64,000 nucleotides of DNA from Sideroxyarcus emersonii (GTDB lineage: Bacteria; Pseudomonadota; Gammaproteobacteria; Burkholderiales; Gallionellaceae), in contig NZ_AP023423.1 of assembly GCF_021654335.1 (NCBI RefSeq), positions 211,001 to 275,000 of the forward strand. Reading direction: 5' to 3'. Below the pieces are notes generated by a model. That model did not search any database and was not told the origin of the DNA. It worked only from the letters and a program-made list of their open reading frames with translations. How positions within the stretch are numbered: the stretch's first letter is position 1; the number at the start of each line of letters is the position of its first letter. Made by a program: the position numbers and the translations under genes. Below are positions 9,117-17,668 of the stretch, in pieces.

Positions 9117-10606
9117 TGGAAGTCCTCCGGGAAATGATTGAGTGCGGACAGTACCGGGTACGGTGTCATGCCGCCCATCGCGCACAGCGAGCCCGCAGTC
9201 ATGGTGTCGCACAGGTCGCGCAGCAGCGGGATCTGTTCGGTCGCCCCGGCGCGGATGCGGTCGATGACCTCGACGCCGCGCGTGGAGCCGATGCGGCAGG
9301 GCGTGCATTTGCCGCACGATTCGATGGCGCAGAACTTCATGGCGTAGCGCGCCTGCCTGGCCATATCCACCGTGTCGTCGAAGGCAACGATGCCGCCGTG
9401 GCCGAGCACGGCGCCCACCGCCGCGAAGGCTTCGTAGTCCAGCACCGTGTCGAACTGGGATTCTGGCAGGTAGGCGCCGAGCGGGCCGCCCACCTGCACG
9501 GCACGCAACGGACGGCCGGAGCGCGAGCCACCGCCGTAGTCATACAGCAGTTCGCGCAGGGTGCAGCCGAACGGCACTTCGATCAGGCCGCCGTACTTGA
9601 CGTTGCCGGCCAGCTGGAACGGCAGCGTGCCGCGCGAACGGCCAACGCCGAAGTCGCGATAGTACGCGGCACCCTGCGCCAGGATGTCCGGCACGCTGGC
9701 CAGCGTGATGACGTTGTTGATTACCGTCGGCCGGCCGAACAGGCCCGAGATGGCGGGCAGCGGCGGCTTGCTGCGCACGATGCCGCGCTTGCCCTCGATG
9801 CTCTCCAGCAAGGCCGTCTCCTCGCCGCACACATAGGCGCCGGCACCCTTGCGCACCTCGATGCGGAAATCGCCTAGCCAGCCGCCTGCGTTGTCGAGCG
9901 CAGCATTCAGCGCCGCGATGGCATGCGGATATTCGGAGCGTACGTAGATGTAGCCCTTGTCTGCGCCGACGGCGAGGCCGGCGATCGCCATGCCCTCGAT
10001 CAGGCAGAAGGGATCGCCTTCCATCAGCATGCGGTCGGCGAAGGTGCCCGAATCGCCTTCGTCGGCATTGCACACGATGTATTTCTGCGCAGAGGCGGTA
10101 TCGAGCACGGTCTTCCATTTGATGCCGGTGGGGAAGGCTGCGCCGCCGCGGCCGCGCAGGCCGGAATCGGTGACCATGCGCACGATCTCGGCGGGCGCCA
10201 GGCTGCGCGCGATCTCGAGCCCCTTGCCGCCACCGTGCGCGCGGTAATCGGACAGCGAGAGCGGGTCGATCACGCCGACACGGTGCATGGTGACGCGCTG
10301 CTGGCGGGCCAGATAGGGCACGGCAGCGATGTCGCCCAGGCGCAGCCGATGTTTGCCGCCGGCGGTGAAATCTGCGGCGAACAGGCCGGGCACATCGGCT
10401 GCCGTCACCGGCCCGTAGGCGATGCGTCCTTGCGCGGTGGCAACCTCCACCAGCGGCTCCAGCCAGAACAGTCCGCGCGAGCCGTTGCGCACGATGCGCA
10501 GCTTCAGGCCGCGCTGTGCGGCTGCCGTCGCGATGGCGGCGGCGACTTCATCGGCGCCGAGCGCCAGTGCGGCGGCATCGCCGGGGACGTAAACGGTGAC
10601 GCTCAT
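9113..10606 (-). CDS. fdsB: NAD-dependent formate dehydrogenase beta subunit (FMN, NADH site)
   Basis: NuoF-like diaphorase subunit of 497 residues that passes electrons from FdsA to NAD+. Visible are the NADH-binding loop GLRGRGGAAFPTG (149-161), the FMN-binding region GAGAYVCGEETALLE (255-269), and the 4Fe-4S ligands C431, C434, C437 in ESCGKCTPCR with a further Cys downstream. The first 110 residues resemble the thioredoxin-like extension of FdsB. The ATG at 10606 overlaps the TGA of fdsG by ATGA, and its own stop overlaps fdsA the same way. Confidence 0.95.
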   Translation of the reverse strand: MSVTVYVPGDAAALALGADEVAAAIATAAAQRGLKLRIVRNGSRGLFWLEPLVEVATAQGRIAYGPVTAADVPGLFAADFTAGGKHRLRLGDIAAVPYLARQQRVTMHRVGVIDPLSLSDYRAHGGGKGLEIARSLAPAEIVRMVTDSGLRGRGGAAFPTGIKWKTVLDTASAQKYIVCNADEGDSGTFADRMLMEGDPFCLIEGMAIAGLAVGADKGYIYVRSEYPHAIAALNAALDNAGGWLGDFRIEVRKGAGAYVCGEETALLESIEGKRGIVRSKPPLPAISGLFGRPTVINNVITLASVPDILAQGAAYYRDFGVGRSRGTLPFQLAGNVKYGGLIEVPFGCTLRELLYDYGGGSRSGRPLRAVQVGGPLGAYLPESQFDTVLDYEAFAAVGAVLGHGGIVAFDDTVDMARQARYAMKFCAIESCGKCTPCRIGSTRGVEVIDRIRAGATEQIPLLRDLCDTMTAGSLCAMGGMTPYPVLSALNHFPEDFQ

Positions 10607-11040
10607 GATTGTTCTCCCAGCGCGGCTATCAGCGCATCGAATTTCTCCGGCGTGACGCGCGCGTGCAACGTCGTCTCGTCTATCTGGATGGCGGGGCCGA
10701 TGGAACACAGGCCGAGGCAATAGACCGGCTCCATGGCGATGTCGCCCTGTTGCAGGCGCGCCGCCGCGTGGTTGGCGAGGGCTTCACTGCCGTTCGCCTG
10801 GCAGGCTTCGGCACAGCACACGTGGACGACATGTCTGTCCGGCGGGGTCCGGCGGAAGTGGTGATAATAAGTGATCACGCCGTGCACCTCGGCGCGCGAG
10901 AGGTTGAGCGCACGGGCGATCAGCGGTACCGCCTCGTCCGGCACGTAACCGAGCTCATGCTGGATGTCGTGCAGGATGGGCAGCAGTGCGCCATCCCGAT
11001 GCTGGTGCCTGGCAAAGATGGTGTTCAAAGTGGTGTTCAT
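10603..11040 (-). CDS. fdsG: NAD-dependent formate dehydrogenase gamma subunit (2Fe-2S)
   Basis: NuoE-like thioredoxin-fold subunit of 145 residues carrying one 2Fe-2S cluster. The ligands are visible as VCCAEAC (about residues 74-80) and CLGLC (about 108-112). The segment ALLPILHDIQHELGYVPDEA is typical of the family N-terminus. It is the first gene of the fdsGBA-fdhD-fdsD operon; every junction in the operon is a 4-bp ATGA overlap. A promoter should lie in the 146-bp gap upstream, but no clear -35/-10 pair was found. Confidence 0.95.
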   Translation of the reverse strand: MNTTLNTIFARHQHRDGALLPILHDIQHELGYVPDEAVPLIARALNLSRAEVHGVITYYHHFRRTPPDRHVVHVCCAEACQANGSEALANHAAARLQQGDIAMEPVYCLGLCSIGPAIQIDETTLHARVTPEKFDALIAALGEQS

Positions 11041-11125
11041 GGCGGTGATTCCTGGCTAGCGTTGGATGCGCAGCGATTTCTTCAAGTGACGTTAAAGCCG
11101 GATGCCAGTCGGTGGCTGGTCGGCC

Positions 11126-11149
11126 GGGGAGGACCGTCCCGTCCTCCCC
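11126..11149 (-). terminator. GC-rich hairpin between the OFA transporter and fdsG
   Basis: A perfect 9-bp inverted repeat, GGGGAGGAC and GTCCTCCCC, with a six-base loop. It lies 38 bp downstream of the transporter stop in the transcribed direction. No T-run follows on either strand, so it may be a weak terminator, a pause site or an RNA-stability element that lets transporter and fds expression differ. Confidence 0.4.
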
Positions 11150-11186
11150 GCTGCGAGCCCGGTTCCAGGCTCGTTGCTGCCGTTTG

Positions 11187-12848
11187 CTACTTGAACAGGA
11201 CGGCCGCTTTCTGCAGCGTCATCCAGATCCCCCAGCCGAGCGGGATCCATACCGCCAGCCAGGCCAGCGCGACCTTCCAGCTGTGGCTCGCTTCATGGGC
11301 CAGCGCCGAGACGTCCTCCGCGAAGTGCTGGTGGGTATCGTTGGCCAACCTGTTTTCTTCCTGCAGCTGCGCTTCCGTCATGTAGTGATGTTCGGCCACC
11401 GACTTGACCAGCCAGTTGCAGATGAAACCCAGCACCAGCAGGCCGGCGAGGATGTACATGGTGATGGAATAAGCGTCGGCGCGGGCGACGCCGTGATCGA
11501 GCTGATATTCGCGGATGTAGTTCACCAGCACCGGGCCAAGCACGCCGGCGGTCGCCCAGGCAGTCAGCAGGCGACCATGGATGGCGCCGACCATCTTGGT
11601 ACCGAACATGTCGGCGAGGTAGGCCGGCACCGTGGCGAAACCGCCGCCGTACATGGACAGGATGACGCAGAAGAAGGCGACGAACAGCGCCAGGCTACCC
11701 GCCGCAGCCAGCCCCGGGATGGACGCATACAGCGCACAGCCGAGCAGGAAGAAGATCGAATAGGTCATCTTGCGCCCGAGCTTGTCCGACAGCGATGCCC
11801 AGAAGAACCGGCCGCCGATGTTGAACAGCGATAGCAGGCCCGTGAAGCCGGCGGCGATGGCCGCGATCTGGCCTTTCTGGGCAGGATTGAGGTCGTTGAA
11901 GGCAAGGTCGACGCCGATCAGTTTGCCGGCGAAGACCTCCTGCAGCATCGGCGAAGCCATGCCGATGATGCCGATGCCGGCGGTCACGTTCAGCGTCAGC
12001 ACCGACCAGATCAGCCAGAACTGCGGGGTCCTCCAGGCCACATCGAGATGCACGTGGCGGTCGGTGATCATGCTCTTGCCGGAAGGTTCGGCCGGCGGCT
12101 GCCAGCCGGCGGGCTTCCAGTTGTGGTCGGGCACGCGATAGCCGAGTGCGCCGGCCATCATGAACACGAAATAGATCGCGCCCAGGGCCACGAAGGTCTC
12201 CCACACGCCGACCGAGGTGGGCGTGGCGAAATACTTCATCAGCTTGTCCGCCAGCGGCGCGCCGATCATGGCACCGCCGCCGAAACCCATGATCGCCATG
12301 CCGGTGGCCATGCCGCGCCGGTCGGGGAACCATTTGATCAGGGTCGATACCGGCGAGATATAGCCGAGGCCGAGGCCGATGCCGCCGATGACGCCGGAGC
12401 CCAGCCAGAGCAGCCAGATCTGGTGGGTGATCACGCCGACGGCCGAGATCATCAGGCCGCCGCTCCAGCAGAAGGCTGCCACGACGCCGGCCTTGCGCGG
12501 ACCTGCGTGCTCAAGCCAGCCGCCCCACAGGGCAGCCGACAAGCCGAGAAAGACGAAGAACAGGGTGAACATCCAGCCCAGCATGGAGATCTTCCAGTCG
12601 CAGGTGGTGGCGAACACCTGCGCAAAAAAACTCATGTCCTGCGGGCAAACGACAGGCTGTGTGATGCCGATCGCTTTGGAAAGCGGCAACCAGAACACCG
12701 AGAAACCATAGGCCATGCCGATGCACAGGTGGATCGCCAGGGCTGCCGGCGGGACCAGCCAGCGATTGAAACCGGGTTTGGCGATGGTGCGCTCTCTGTC
12801 TAAAAAGCCGGGCGCCGCCGGTGCAGCTGAAGCAATGACGCTTTCCAT
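11187..12848 (-). CDS. MFS transporter, OFA (oxalate/formate antiporter) family
   Basis: Integral membrane protein of 553 residues with at least 12 hydrophobic segments. The N-terminal half carries the OFA signature of an MFS with GFSVFWLPL and the MFS loop motif DRRGMATGMAIMGFGGGAMIG; the second half has DKLGRKMTYSIFF. A hydrophilic insert near residue 235-265 precedes TM7 and the C-terminus has an extra hydrophobic helix, making it longer than a standard MFS. Substrate is inferred as formate or a related small anion from the adjacent fds operon. A strong GGAGGAG precedes the ATG. Upstream DNA contains four GGTACG/CGTACC hexamers. Confidence 0.85.
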   Translation of the reverse strand: MESVIASAAPAAPGFLDRERTIAKPGFNRWLVPPAALAIHLCIGMAYGFSVFWLPLSKAIGITQPVVCPQDMSFFAQVFATTCDWKISMLGWMFTLFFVFLGLSAALWGGWLEHAGPRKAGVVAAFCWSGGLMISAVGVITHQIWLLWLGSGVIGGIGLGLGYISPVSTLIKWFPDRRGMATGMAIMGFGGGAMIGAPLADKLMKYFATPTSVGVWETFVALGAIYFVFMMAGALGYRVPDHNWKPAGWQPPAEPSGKSMITDRHVHLDVAWRTPQFWLIWSVLTLNVTAGIGIIGMASPMLQEVFAGKLIGVDLAFNDLNPAQKGQIAAIAAGFTGLLSLFNIGGRFFWASLSDKLGRKMTYSIFFLLGCALYASIPGLAAAGSLALFVAFFCVILSMYGGGFATVPAYLADMFGTKMVGAIHGRLLTAWATAGVLGPVLVNYIREYQLDHGVARADAYSITMYILAGLLVLGFICNWLVKSVAEHHYMTEAQLQEENRLANDTHQHFAEDVSALAHEASHSWKVALAWLAVWIPLGWGIWMTLQKAAVLFK

Positions 12849-12882
12849 GTAGTCTCCTCCGTTTGTTATTAAAAGAATCCCT

Positions 12883-12954
12883 CGTACCAGCGAAGCGGGG
12901 CAGGTTGGTACGATTTGTGGCGGTACGGATTATCTCCCCTGAATTCAAGGTACG
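12883..12954 (-). promoter_or_regulatory. Cluster of GGTACG/CGTACC hexamers upstream of the OFA transporter
   Basis: On the plus strand GGTACG occurs at 12907, 12922 and 12949, and its reverse complement CGTACC at 12883. CGTACCA (12883-12889) and TGGTACG (12906-12912) form a 7-bp inverted repeat with 16 bp between the arms. All lie within 110 bp upstream of the transporter start, between it and the LysR gene. Repeated sites like this suggest an operator, possibly for the neighbouring LysR protein, but the binder is unknown. Confidence 0.4.
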
Positions 12955-12993
12955 ACAACCAAACTGCAGATGAAAGTGGGAAATACTGAAGGC

Positions 12994-13902
12994 CTATTCG
13001 TCTTTGGCGAACGAATCGTTCAGGTAATGCGCTTCTGCCAGCAGGGCTTCGATCATCGGCGGCCGGGGTTCCCGTTGCGGCACGACAAGTCCGGTAGTCC
13101 AGGCCACAGCCGGTTCGACCAGTGGCAATACCCTGACGCCCTCGGGGATACCGATCAGGTCGAGCACGCTGTGCGGCATGATGGAAGACCAGGCGCCGGA
13201 ACACACGTGCGCCAGCATGCTGACGATGGAATTGGTTTCCACGGTTGGCAGGACTTTGCAATCGAGCCCGGCGAAAACCGCATCGATGGTCTTGCGGTTC
13301 TGCATGTCGGGCGTGAGCAGGCATAGCGGCACTTTCACGGCTTCCAGCCAGGTTACGCTGTCGCGACCTTCGAATGGGCTGCCGGATGGCGTCAGCAACA
13401 CATGGCTTTCGTTCCACAACGGCACCGTCAACAACTGGCGCACTGCCTGTCCGGACTCGACATAGACGATGCCGGCATCGAGTTCGAAATCCTGCATGCG
13501 CGCCAGGATCTCGCTGGTGGAAAGCGACAGCACCTCGATCGTCACCAGTGGGTAGCGGCGCGAGAGGGCGGAGGTGAGGGAAGCGACCACGGTCAGTGCG
13601 GTCGGGATCACCCCCAACCGCAGATGTCCGCTGAGGCCGTGGCGCAACCTGTCCAGTTCTTGCCGCATGCCTTCCTCTGCTGCGGCCATGCGATGGGCGT
13701 AGTCGACCACGCATTGTCCTTCGGGAGTGAGGCCGGTGAAATGCTTGCCGCGCTCGACCACGGCGACGCCCAGCTCTGCTTCAAGATCGCTGATCGCGGC
13801 CGAGAGCGTCGATGGCGAGATGTGGCAGGCAGCCGCGGCGCGGCCGAAATGTTTTTCGCGGGCGAGGGCGATCAGGTAGAGGTATTTGCGGGCGATCATC
13901 AT
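12994..13902 (-). CDS. LysR-type transcriptional regulator (likely of formate genes)
   Basis: A 302-residue LTTR. The winged helix-turn-helix occupies about residues 1-65 (ALAREKHFGRAAAACHISPSTLSAAISDLEAELG), followed by a periplasmic-binding-protein-like effector domain starting near GHLRLGVIPTALTVVASL. The start at MMIARKYLYL gives the normal LTTR N-terminus; longer in-frame starts would add about 80 residues without family resemblance. It precedes the OFA transporter and fds operon on the same strand, as LysR regulators of fds operons do in other betaproteobacteria, so control by formate is a reasonable inference but not shown. Confidence 0.85.
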   Translation of the reverse strand: MMIARKYLYLIALAREKHFGRAAAACHISPSTLSAAISDLEAELGVAVVERGKHFTGLTPEGQCVVDYAHRMAAAEEGMRQELDRLRHGLSGHLRLGVIPTALTVVASLTSALSRRYPLVTIEVLSLSTSEILARMQDFELDAGIVYVESGQAVRQLLTVPLWNESHVLLTPSGSPFEGRDSVTWLEAVKVPLCLLTPDMQNRKTIDAVFAGLDCKVLPTVETNSIVSMLAHVCSGAWSSIMPHSVLDLIGIPEGVRVLPLVEPAVAWTTGLVVPQREPRPPMIEALLAEAHYLNDSFAKDE

Positions 13903-14227
13903 ATCGAGGCTGTTTCCATCATCGCCGAAAGCCAAGTATACGGCAACCTCGTTGCAGCTATCCTGCCCGGGGCAGGGGGACGATATCCTTTGATGCAGAA
14001 CCCGTTGAAAGCGCAGGCTGTTTGCCCGGCGCGGCCGCAGCGAAAATTTACATTTGCTTGACCAATACTTCACATCTTCTTGACGTTCTGTTACATTGTT
14101 TTTTCGGGTTCGTTGCCTGGAGGCAAAAGAGAATCCGGGATGCATCGCCACTTCGAACGAAAGTGGATAAGAGAAGGTAAATAACCTTCGTTTTCTTCAA
14201 CTTAATCACTTAATCAACAGGGGAATT
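13903..14227. other. Intergenic region between the LysR gene and the cytochrome c gene
   Basis: This 325-bp divergent region holds no convincing ORF. It should contain both promoters, but no unambiguous -35/-10 pair was seen. The half nearest the cytochrome is AT-rich, with two TTGAC words about 28 bp apart near 14055-14090 and a small inverted repeat GAAGGT-aaata-ACCTTC at 14173-14189 followed by GTTTTC in the cytochrome leader. The cytochrome ribosome-binding site AGGGGA lies just before 14228. Confidence 0.5.
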
Positions 14228-14578
14228 ATGAAATCTATCATCGTTAGCATGACAGTAGCAGGTTTGATGGTCGCAGGCAGCGCAATGGCGGCCGACATGC
14301 CGGAACTGGCCAAGAAGAATAACTGCGTCGCTTGCCACGCCTTGGACAAGAAGCTGGTTGGCCCGGCTTTCATGGATGTCGCCAAGAAATACAAGGGCGC
14401 CACCAGCTATACCTTCAAGGGCAAGGAATATCCGCTGGTCGACGGCCTGGTCATGAAGGTTTCCCAGGGCGGTTCGGGCAATTGGGGTTCCATGGCGATG
14501 ACGCCGAACGATCCGGCCGGCAAGAAGCAGGATCAGATCAAGGAGCTGGTCGAGTTTGTCCTGGGCTTGGCCAAATAA
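14228..14578 (+). CDS. Class I c-type cytochrome, small periplasmic (c551/c552-like)
   Basis: A 116-residue precursor with a signal peptide ending AMAADM (cleavage about residue 21-22), giving a mature protein of about 94 residues. One haem-attachment motif, CVACH (about 33-37), and a methionine in the GSMAMTP loop as probable sixth ligand fit the c551/c552 (c8) class. It would shuttle electrons in the periplasm, for example to a terminal oxidase. It is monocistronic: AGGGGA lies upstream and a strong intrinsic terminator follows 18 bp after the stop. Confidence 0.92.
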   Translation: MKSIIVSMTVAGLMVAGSAMAADMPELAKKNNCVACHALDKKLVGPAFMDVAKKYKGATSYTFKGKEYPLVDGLVMKVSQGGSGNWGSMAMTPNDPAGKKQDQIKELVEFVLGLAK

Positions 14579-14595
14579 GCCAGCGCAATCTCCCG

Positions 14596-14626
14596 AAAAG
14601 CCCGCTTGCAATCAAGCGGGCTTTTT
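14596..14626 (+). terminator. Rho-independent terminator of the cytochrome c gene
   Basis: Perfect 13-bp stem AAAAGCCCGCTTG / CAAGCGGGCTTTT with a four-base CAAT loop, ending in a run of T and further T-rich sequence. It may also serve oxyR, whose 3' end converges 36 bp away. Confidence 0.95.
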
Positions 14627-14661
14627 GTTGTCCTCTTTTTGCCCCCATGAGCTTCAGCCGA

Positions 14662-15567
14662 TCATGGCAAGTGGTGGATGCCGGTGATTTTGGCCTGACC
14701 GACAGCCTGCGCCAGCGCCTCGATGGCCTGCGTGCGGGAAAAACTCTTGCGCCATGCCAGCGCGATGCGCCGCGAAGGCGCCGGCTTGGCGAACGGGATG
14801 ACGCGCAGCAATTTGCTGCGATAGCGCGTGCTGTTGGCCGAGGCGGGCAGCACGGTGATGCCCAGGCCGGAAGCGACCATGTTGCGGATGGTTTCCAGCG
14901 AAGTGCCTTGCTGCACCTCCGCCCCCTTGCGGCTGAGGTCGGGGCAGGCTTCGGCAACCTGGTTGCTGAAACAGTGTCCGGAATTCAGCACCAGCACTTT
15001 TTCCTCCGCCAGCTCGGGCGCCTTGATGCTGCGCCGATCCGCCCAGCGGTGGTCGGAATTGACCACCACCTCGAACGGTTCGTCATATAAGGGATGGGTG
15101 AGGATGGACGCATCGCCGAACGGCAATGCGATCACGATGACATCCAGCTTGCCGTTGCGGAGCAACGTATCCAGGTTCTCGGTGATGTTCTCTTCCACTT
15201 CCAGCGGCATCTGCGGCGCAACCTTCTTCAGCGCCGGAATGAGATCGGGCAGCAGGTAGGGGCCGACGCTATGGATGATGCCGACGCGCAACGGGGCGGC
15301 AAGCTGGTTCCTGCCCTGAGCGGCGATCTCGCGGATGCGCTCGGCCTCTTCCAGCACGCGCTGCGCCTGTTCCACGATGGCCGTGCCGACCGGGGTGAGT
15401 GTGACGTCGCTCTTGCCGCGTTCGAACACCTTCAGGCCCAGCTCTTCTTCCAGTTTCTGTATCGCCAGCGACAGTGCGGGCTGGCTGATGAAGCACTTCT
15501 CTGCCGCGCGGCGGAAGTTCAGCTCCTGTGCCACGGCGACGATGAAGCGCAGTTCGTTGAGTGTCAT
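14662..15567 (-). CDS. oxyR: Hydrogen peroxide-sensing LysR regulator OxyR
   Basis: A 301-residue LTTR with an N-terminal wHTH (MTLNELRFIVAVAQELNFRRAAEKCFISQPALS). The two redox cysteines of OxyR are present in GHCFSNQVAEAC, falling at residues 199 and 208, the same numbers and spacing as the E. coli disulfide pair. This supports a true peroxide sensor rather than a generic LTTR. The ATG is preceded by AAGGAGGG. It is transcribed divergently from rubrerythrin-rubredoxin-reductase-dps, which are natural OxyR targets. A 6-bp inverted repeat lies in the shared promoter region. Confidence 0.92.
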   Translation of the reverse strand: MTLNELRFIVAVAQELNFRRAAEKCFISQPALSLAIQKLEEELGLKVFERGKSDVTLTPVGTAIVEQAQRVLEEAERIREIAAQGRNQLAAPLRVGIIHSVGPYLLPDLIPALKKVAPQMPLEVEENITENLDTLLRNGKLDVIVIALPFGDASILTHPLYDEPFEVVVNSDHRWADRRSIKAPELAEEKVLVLNSGHCFSNQVAEACPDLSRKGAEVQQGTSLETIRNMVASGLGITVLPASANSTRYRSKLLRVIPFAKPAPSRRIALAWRKSFSRTQAIEALAQAVGQAKITGIHHLP

Positions 15568-15614
15568 GACGCCCTCCTTGATGATTTGCATAATAAATCA
15601 ACCGGGTTTGAACA

Positions 15615-15649
15615 ATCAATTGGATTGATGGCCTGGCGAAGCCTACATT
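15615..15649 (+). promoter_or_regulatory. Candidate OxyR operator and rubrerythrin promoter
   Basis: ATCAAT-tgg-ATTGAT (15615-15629) is a perfect inverted repeat of the T-N11-A type expected for LysR proteins. Overlapping it, TTGGAT (15620-15625) and TACATT (15644-15649) are spaced 18 bp and could be the -35 and -10 of the rubrerythrin operon. The overlap of operator and -35 fits activation by OxyR. The four-part ATAG spacing of E. coli sites is not evident. Confidence 0.45.
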
Positions 15650-15698
15650 GCGTCCGTGGGCAGCAGCCACGTCATCAACCAACCGACAGGAGAGCAAC

Positions 15699-16172
15699 AT
15701 GAAACGACCGGAGATCAAAACCATGGCCAATCTTGAAGCGGCATTTGCCGGCGAATCGATGGCGCATATCAAGTACCGCTATTTCGCCAGGATCGCGCGC
15801 GCGGCAGGCGACGAGGCAACGGCAAGGGTATTCGAGGAAACCGCCGACCAGGAAGTGCAGCATGCCCTCGGCCACCTCGACCTGCTCTACCCGAAAGCCG
15901 AGATGAGTCCCCAGCGTTGCCTGCAGATGGCGATCGAAGGCGAGACCTACGAGTACACCGAGATGTATCCCGGCTTCCTCAAGACGGCACAGCAGGAAGG
16001 CGATGCGGCGGCAAGCGCGGAGATCGTGCAGCAGATCGCCGAATCGAAAGAGCATGCCGAGTTGTTCAAGACGACACTGGAAAAGGCGGCCAAGCGATTC
16101 GCAGCGCTGGCCAGGGTGGAAGAGCGCCATGCCAACCAGTACCGCGCAGTCCTGGCGAAGATCACGGCTTGA
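15699..16172 (+). CDS. Rubrerythrin, ferritin-like diiron peroxidase without rubredoxin domain
   Basis: A 157-residue four-helix-bundle diiron protein that reduces hydrogen peroxide. Ligand-bearing helices are visible: [41 protein letters not shown] and [11 protein letters not shown]. The product stops after the bundle and lacks the C-terminal Cys4 rubredoxin domain of classical rubrerythrins; an independent rubredoxin is encoded 26 bp downstream. The ATG at 15699 has AGGAGA upstream. It heads an operon with rubredoxin, rubredoxin reductase and dps, divergent from oxyR. Confidence 0.93.
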   Translation: MKRPEIKTMANLEAAFAGESMAHIKYRYFARIARAAGDEATARVFEETADQEVQHALGHLDLLYPKAEMSPQRCLQMAIEGETYEYTEMYPGFLKTAQQEGDAAASAEIVQQIAESKEHAELFKTTLEKAAKRFAALARVEERHANQYRAVLAKITA

Positions 16173-16198
16173 TATCCACGAATGAAAAGGAGAATGAA

Positions 16199-16363
16199 AT
16201 GAAGACATGGCAATGTGTGGTGTGCGGATTCATCTACGACGAGAAGGCCGGCTTGCCGGAAGAGGGCATCAAACCCGGCACGGCATGGGCAGACATACCG
16301 GCGGACTGGGCATGCCCGGACTGCGGGGTGGCAAAGGCCGATTTCGAGATGGTCGAAATTTAG
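16199..16363 (+). CDS. Rubredoxin
   Basis: A complete 54-residue rubredoxin, a cytoplasmic one-electron carrier with a single Fe(Cys)4 site. The ligand pairs are CVVCG (residues 6-10) and CPDCG (39-43), with the usual [20 protein letters not shown] between them. AAGGAG lies just upstream of the ATG. Position between rubrerythrin and its reductase implies it carries electrons from the flavoprotein to the diiron enzyme. Confidence 0.97.
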   Translation: MKTWQCVVCGFIYDEKAGLPEEGIKPGTAWADIPADWACPDCGVAKADFEMVEI

Positions 16364-16446
16364 CGGGCAGCAAAACTGCTGCAGTGGTCATCTGCGGCGT
16401 TGCACGGCGCTCGCCAGGTTTTTCAACCACTGAAGGGAGAGATGAA

Positions 16447-17595
16447 ATGGAATCAATCGTGGTGCTGGGCAGCGGATTGGCGGGATACACCGTGGTGCGC
16501 GAACTGCGCAAACTGGATGGCGACATCGCGGTCACGCTGCTGTCGCGCGATGACGGCGATTTCTATTCCAAGCCGATGCTGTCGAACGCCTATGCCCAGC
16601 GCAAGGATGCGACCGGGCTGGTGCAGACGCCGGCTGCGCAGATGGCCAGACAGCTTGGCATCCAATTGCGCAGCCGCTGCGAAGTGAACGCGATCGACGC
16701 GACGAACAAGCGCCTGCACACCAGCCATGGCGTGCTGGCCTACGACCGCCTCGTGCTGGCAGCGGGCGCCGATCCGATCCGCATCCCGCTGCAGGGCGAT
16801 GCCGCCGATGCAGTGCTGTCGGTGAACGACATCGCCGACTACGCGCGTTTCCGTGCCGCCATGCAGGGCGTGAAGCACATCGCCATCATGGGAGGCGGCC
16901 TGATCGGCTGTGAGTTCGCCAACGATCTGGCCGCTGCCGGCGTTGCCGTCAGCGTCATCGATCCCGGCGCTTATCCGCTCGCCAGCCTGATGCCGGAGCT
17001 GGCGGGAACGCAGCTAGTGCAGCCGTTTGCCGCGCTGGGTGTGGATTGGCGCTTCGGCGTATCGGTGAGCAGGGTGGACGCAGCGCCAGCAGGTTATGCG
17101 CTGACCCTGTCCGACGGTTCGCGCCTGCAAACCGGCCTGGTGCTCTCGGCGGTCGGCCTGCGTCCGCGCACCGGGCTGGCCAAAGCAGCCGGGCTGGCGG
17201 TGAACCGCGGCATCGTGGTGGATGCGAAACTGCGCAGCAGCGAACGCGACATCTACGCGCTGGGCGATTGCGCCGAGATCGACGGCCGCGTGCTGCCATT
17301 CGTGCTGCCGATCATGCATGCCGCCCGCGCCTTGGCAAAGACGCTGGCCGGGGATGAGACGCCGGCGGCATTTCCCGTCATGCCGGTGGTGGTCAAGACC
17401 CCGGCCCACCCCGTTGCCGTGCTGCCCGTCGCGCGCGACGCCGCAGGCGAATGGTGCACGCTGGCAAACGGCAACGGGGTGAAGATGGCCTTCATGGATG
17501 CCGCGGGGCGCATCGGCGGATTCGCGCTGACCGGCGAATATGCCGCGGAACGCAACGAGATGGCGAAACTGGCCATTGTTCCGGGACAAGGGTGA
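16447..17595 (+). CDS. Rubredoxin-NAD(P)+ reductase (FAD)
   Basis: A 382-residue pyridine-nucleotide-disulfide-oxidoreductase-fold flavoprotein. The FAD site is IVVLGSGLAGYTVVREL (residues 4-20), the NAD(P)H site IAIMGGGLIGCEFAND (about 143-158), and the second FAD segment IYALGDCAEID (about 272-282). No CxxC redox motif is present, consistent with a rubredoxin/ferredoxin reductase. The ATG at 16447 follows GGGAGAG; longer frames would run back into rubredoxin. It probably reduces the adjacent rubredoxin. Confidence 0.92.
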   Translation: MESIVVLGSGLAGYTVVRELRKLDGDIAVTLLSRDDGDFYSKPMLSNAYAQRKDATGLVQTPAAQMARQLGIQLRSRCEVNAIDATNKRLHTSHGVLAYDRLVLAAGADPIRIPLQGDAADAVLSVNDIADYARFRAAMQGVKHIAIMGGGLIGCEFANDLAAAGVAVSVIDPGAYPLASLMPELAGTQLVQPFAALGVDWRFGVSVSRVDAAPAGYALTLSDGSRLQTGLVLSAVGLRPRTGLAKAAGLAVNRGIVVDAKLRSSERDIYALGDCAEIDGRVLPFVLPIMHAARALAKTLAGDETPAAFPVMPVVVKTPAHPVAVLPVARDAAGEWCTLANGNGVKMAFMDAAGRIGGFALTGEYAAERNEMAKLAIVPGQG

Positions 17596-17668
17596 TAACA
17601 TTTCCGTTGCGGAGAACAGGTTGCATCACGGCATCATTCTTTAAGTTAACCAGACAAGGAGAGCGATC

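Noticed and set aside
6462..9137. An 891-codon open frame on the plus strand opposite fdsA
   Set aside because: It is antisense to a well-supported gene, rich in Ala, Arg, Gly and His, and lacks any recognisable domain; high-GC third positions create such frames.
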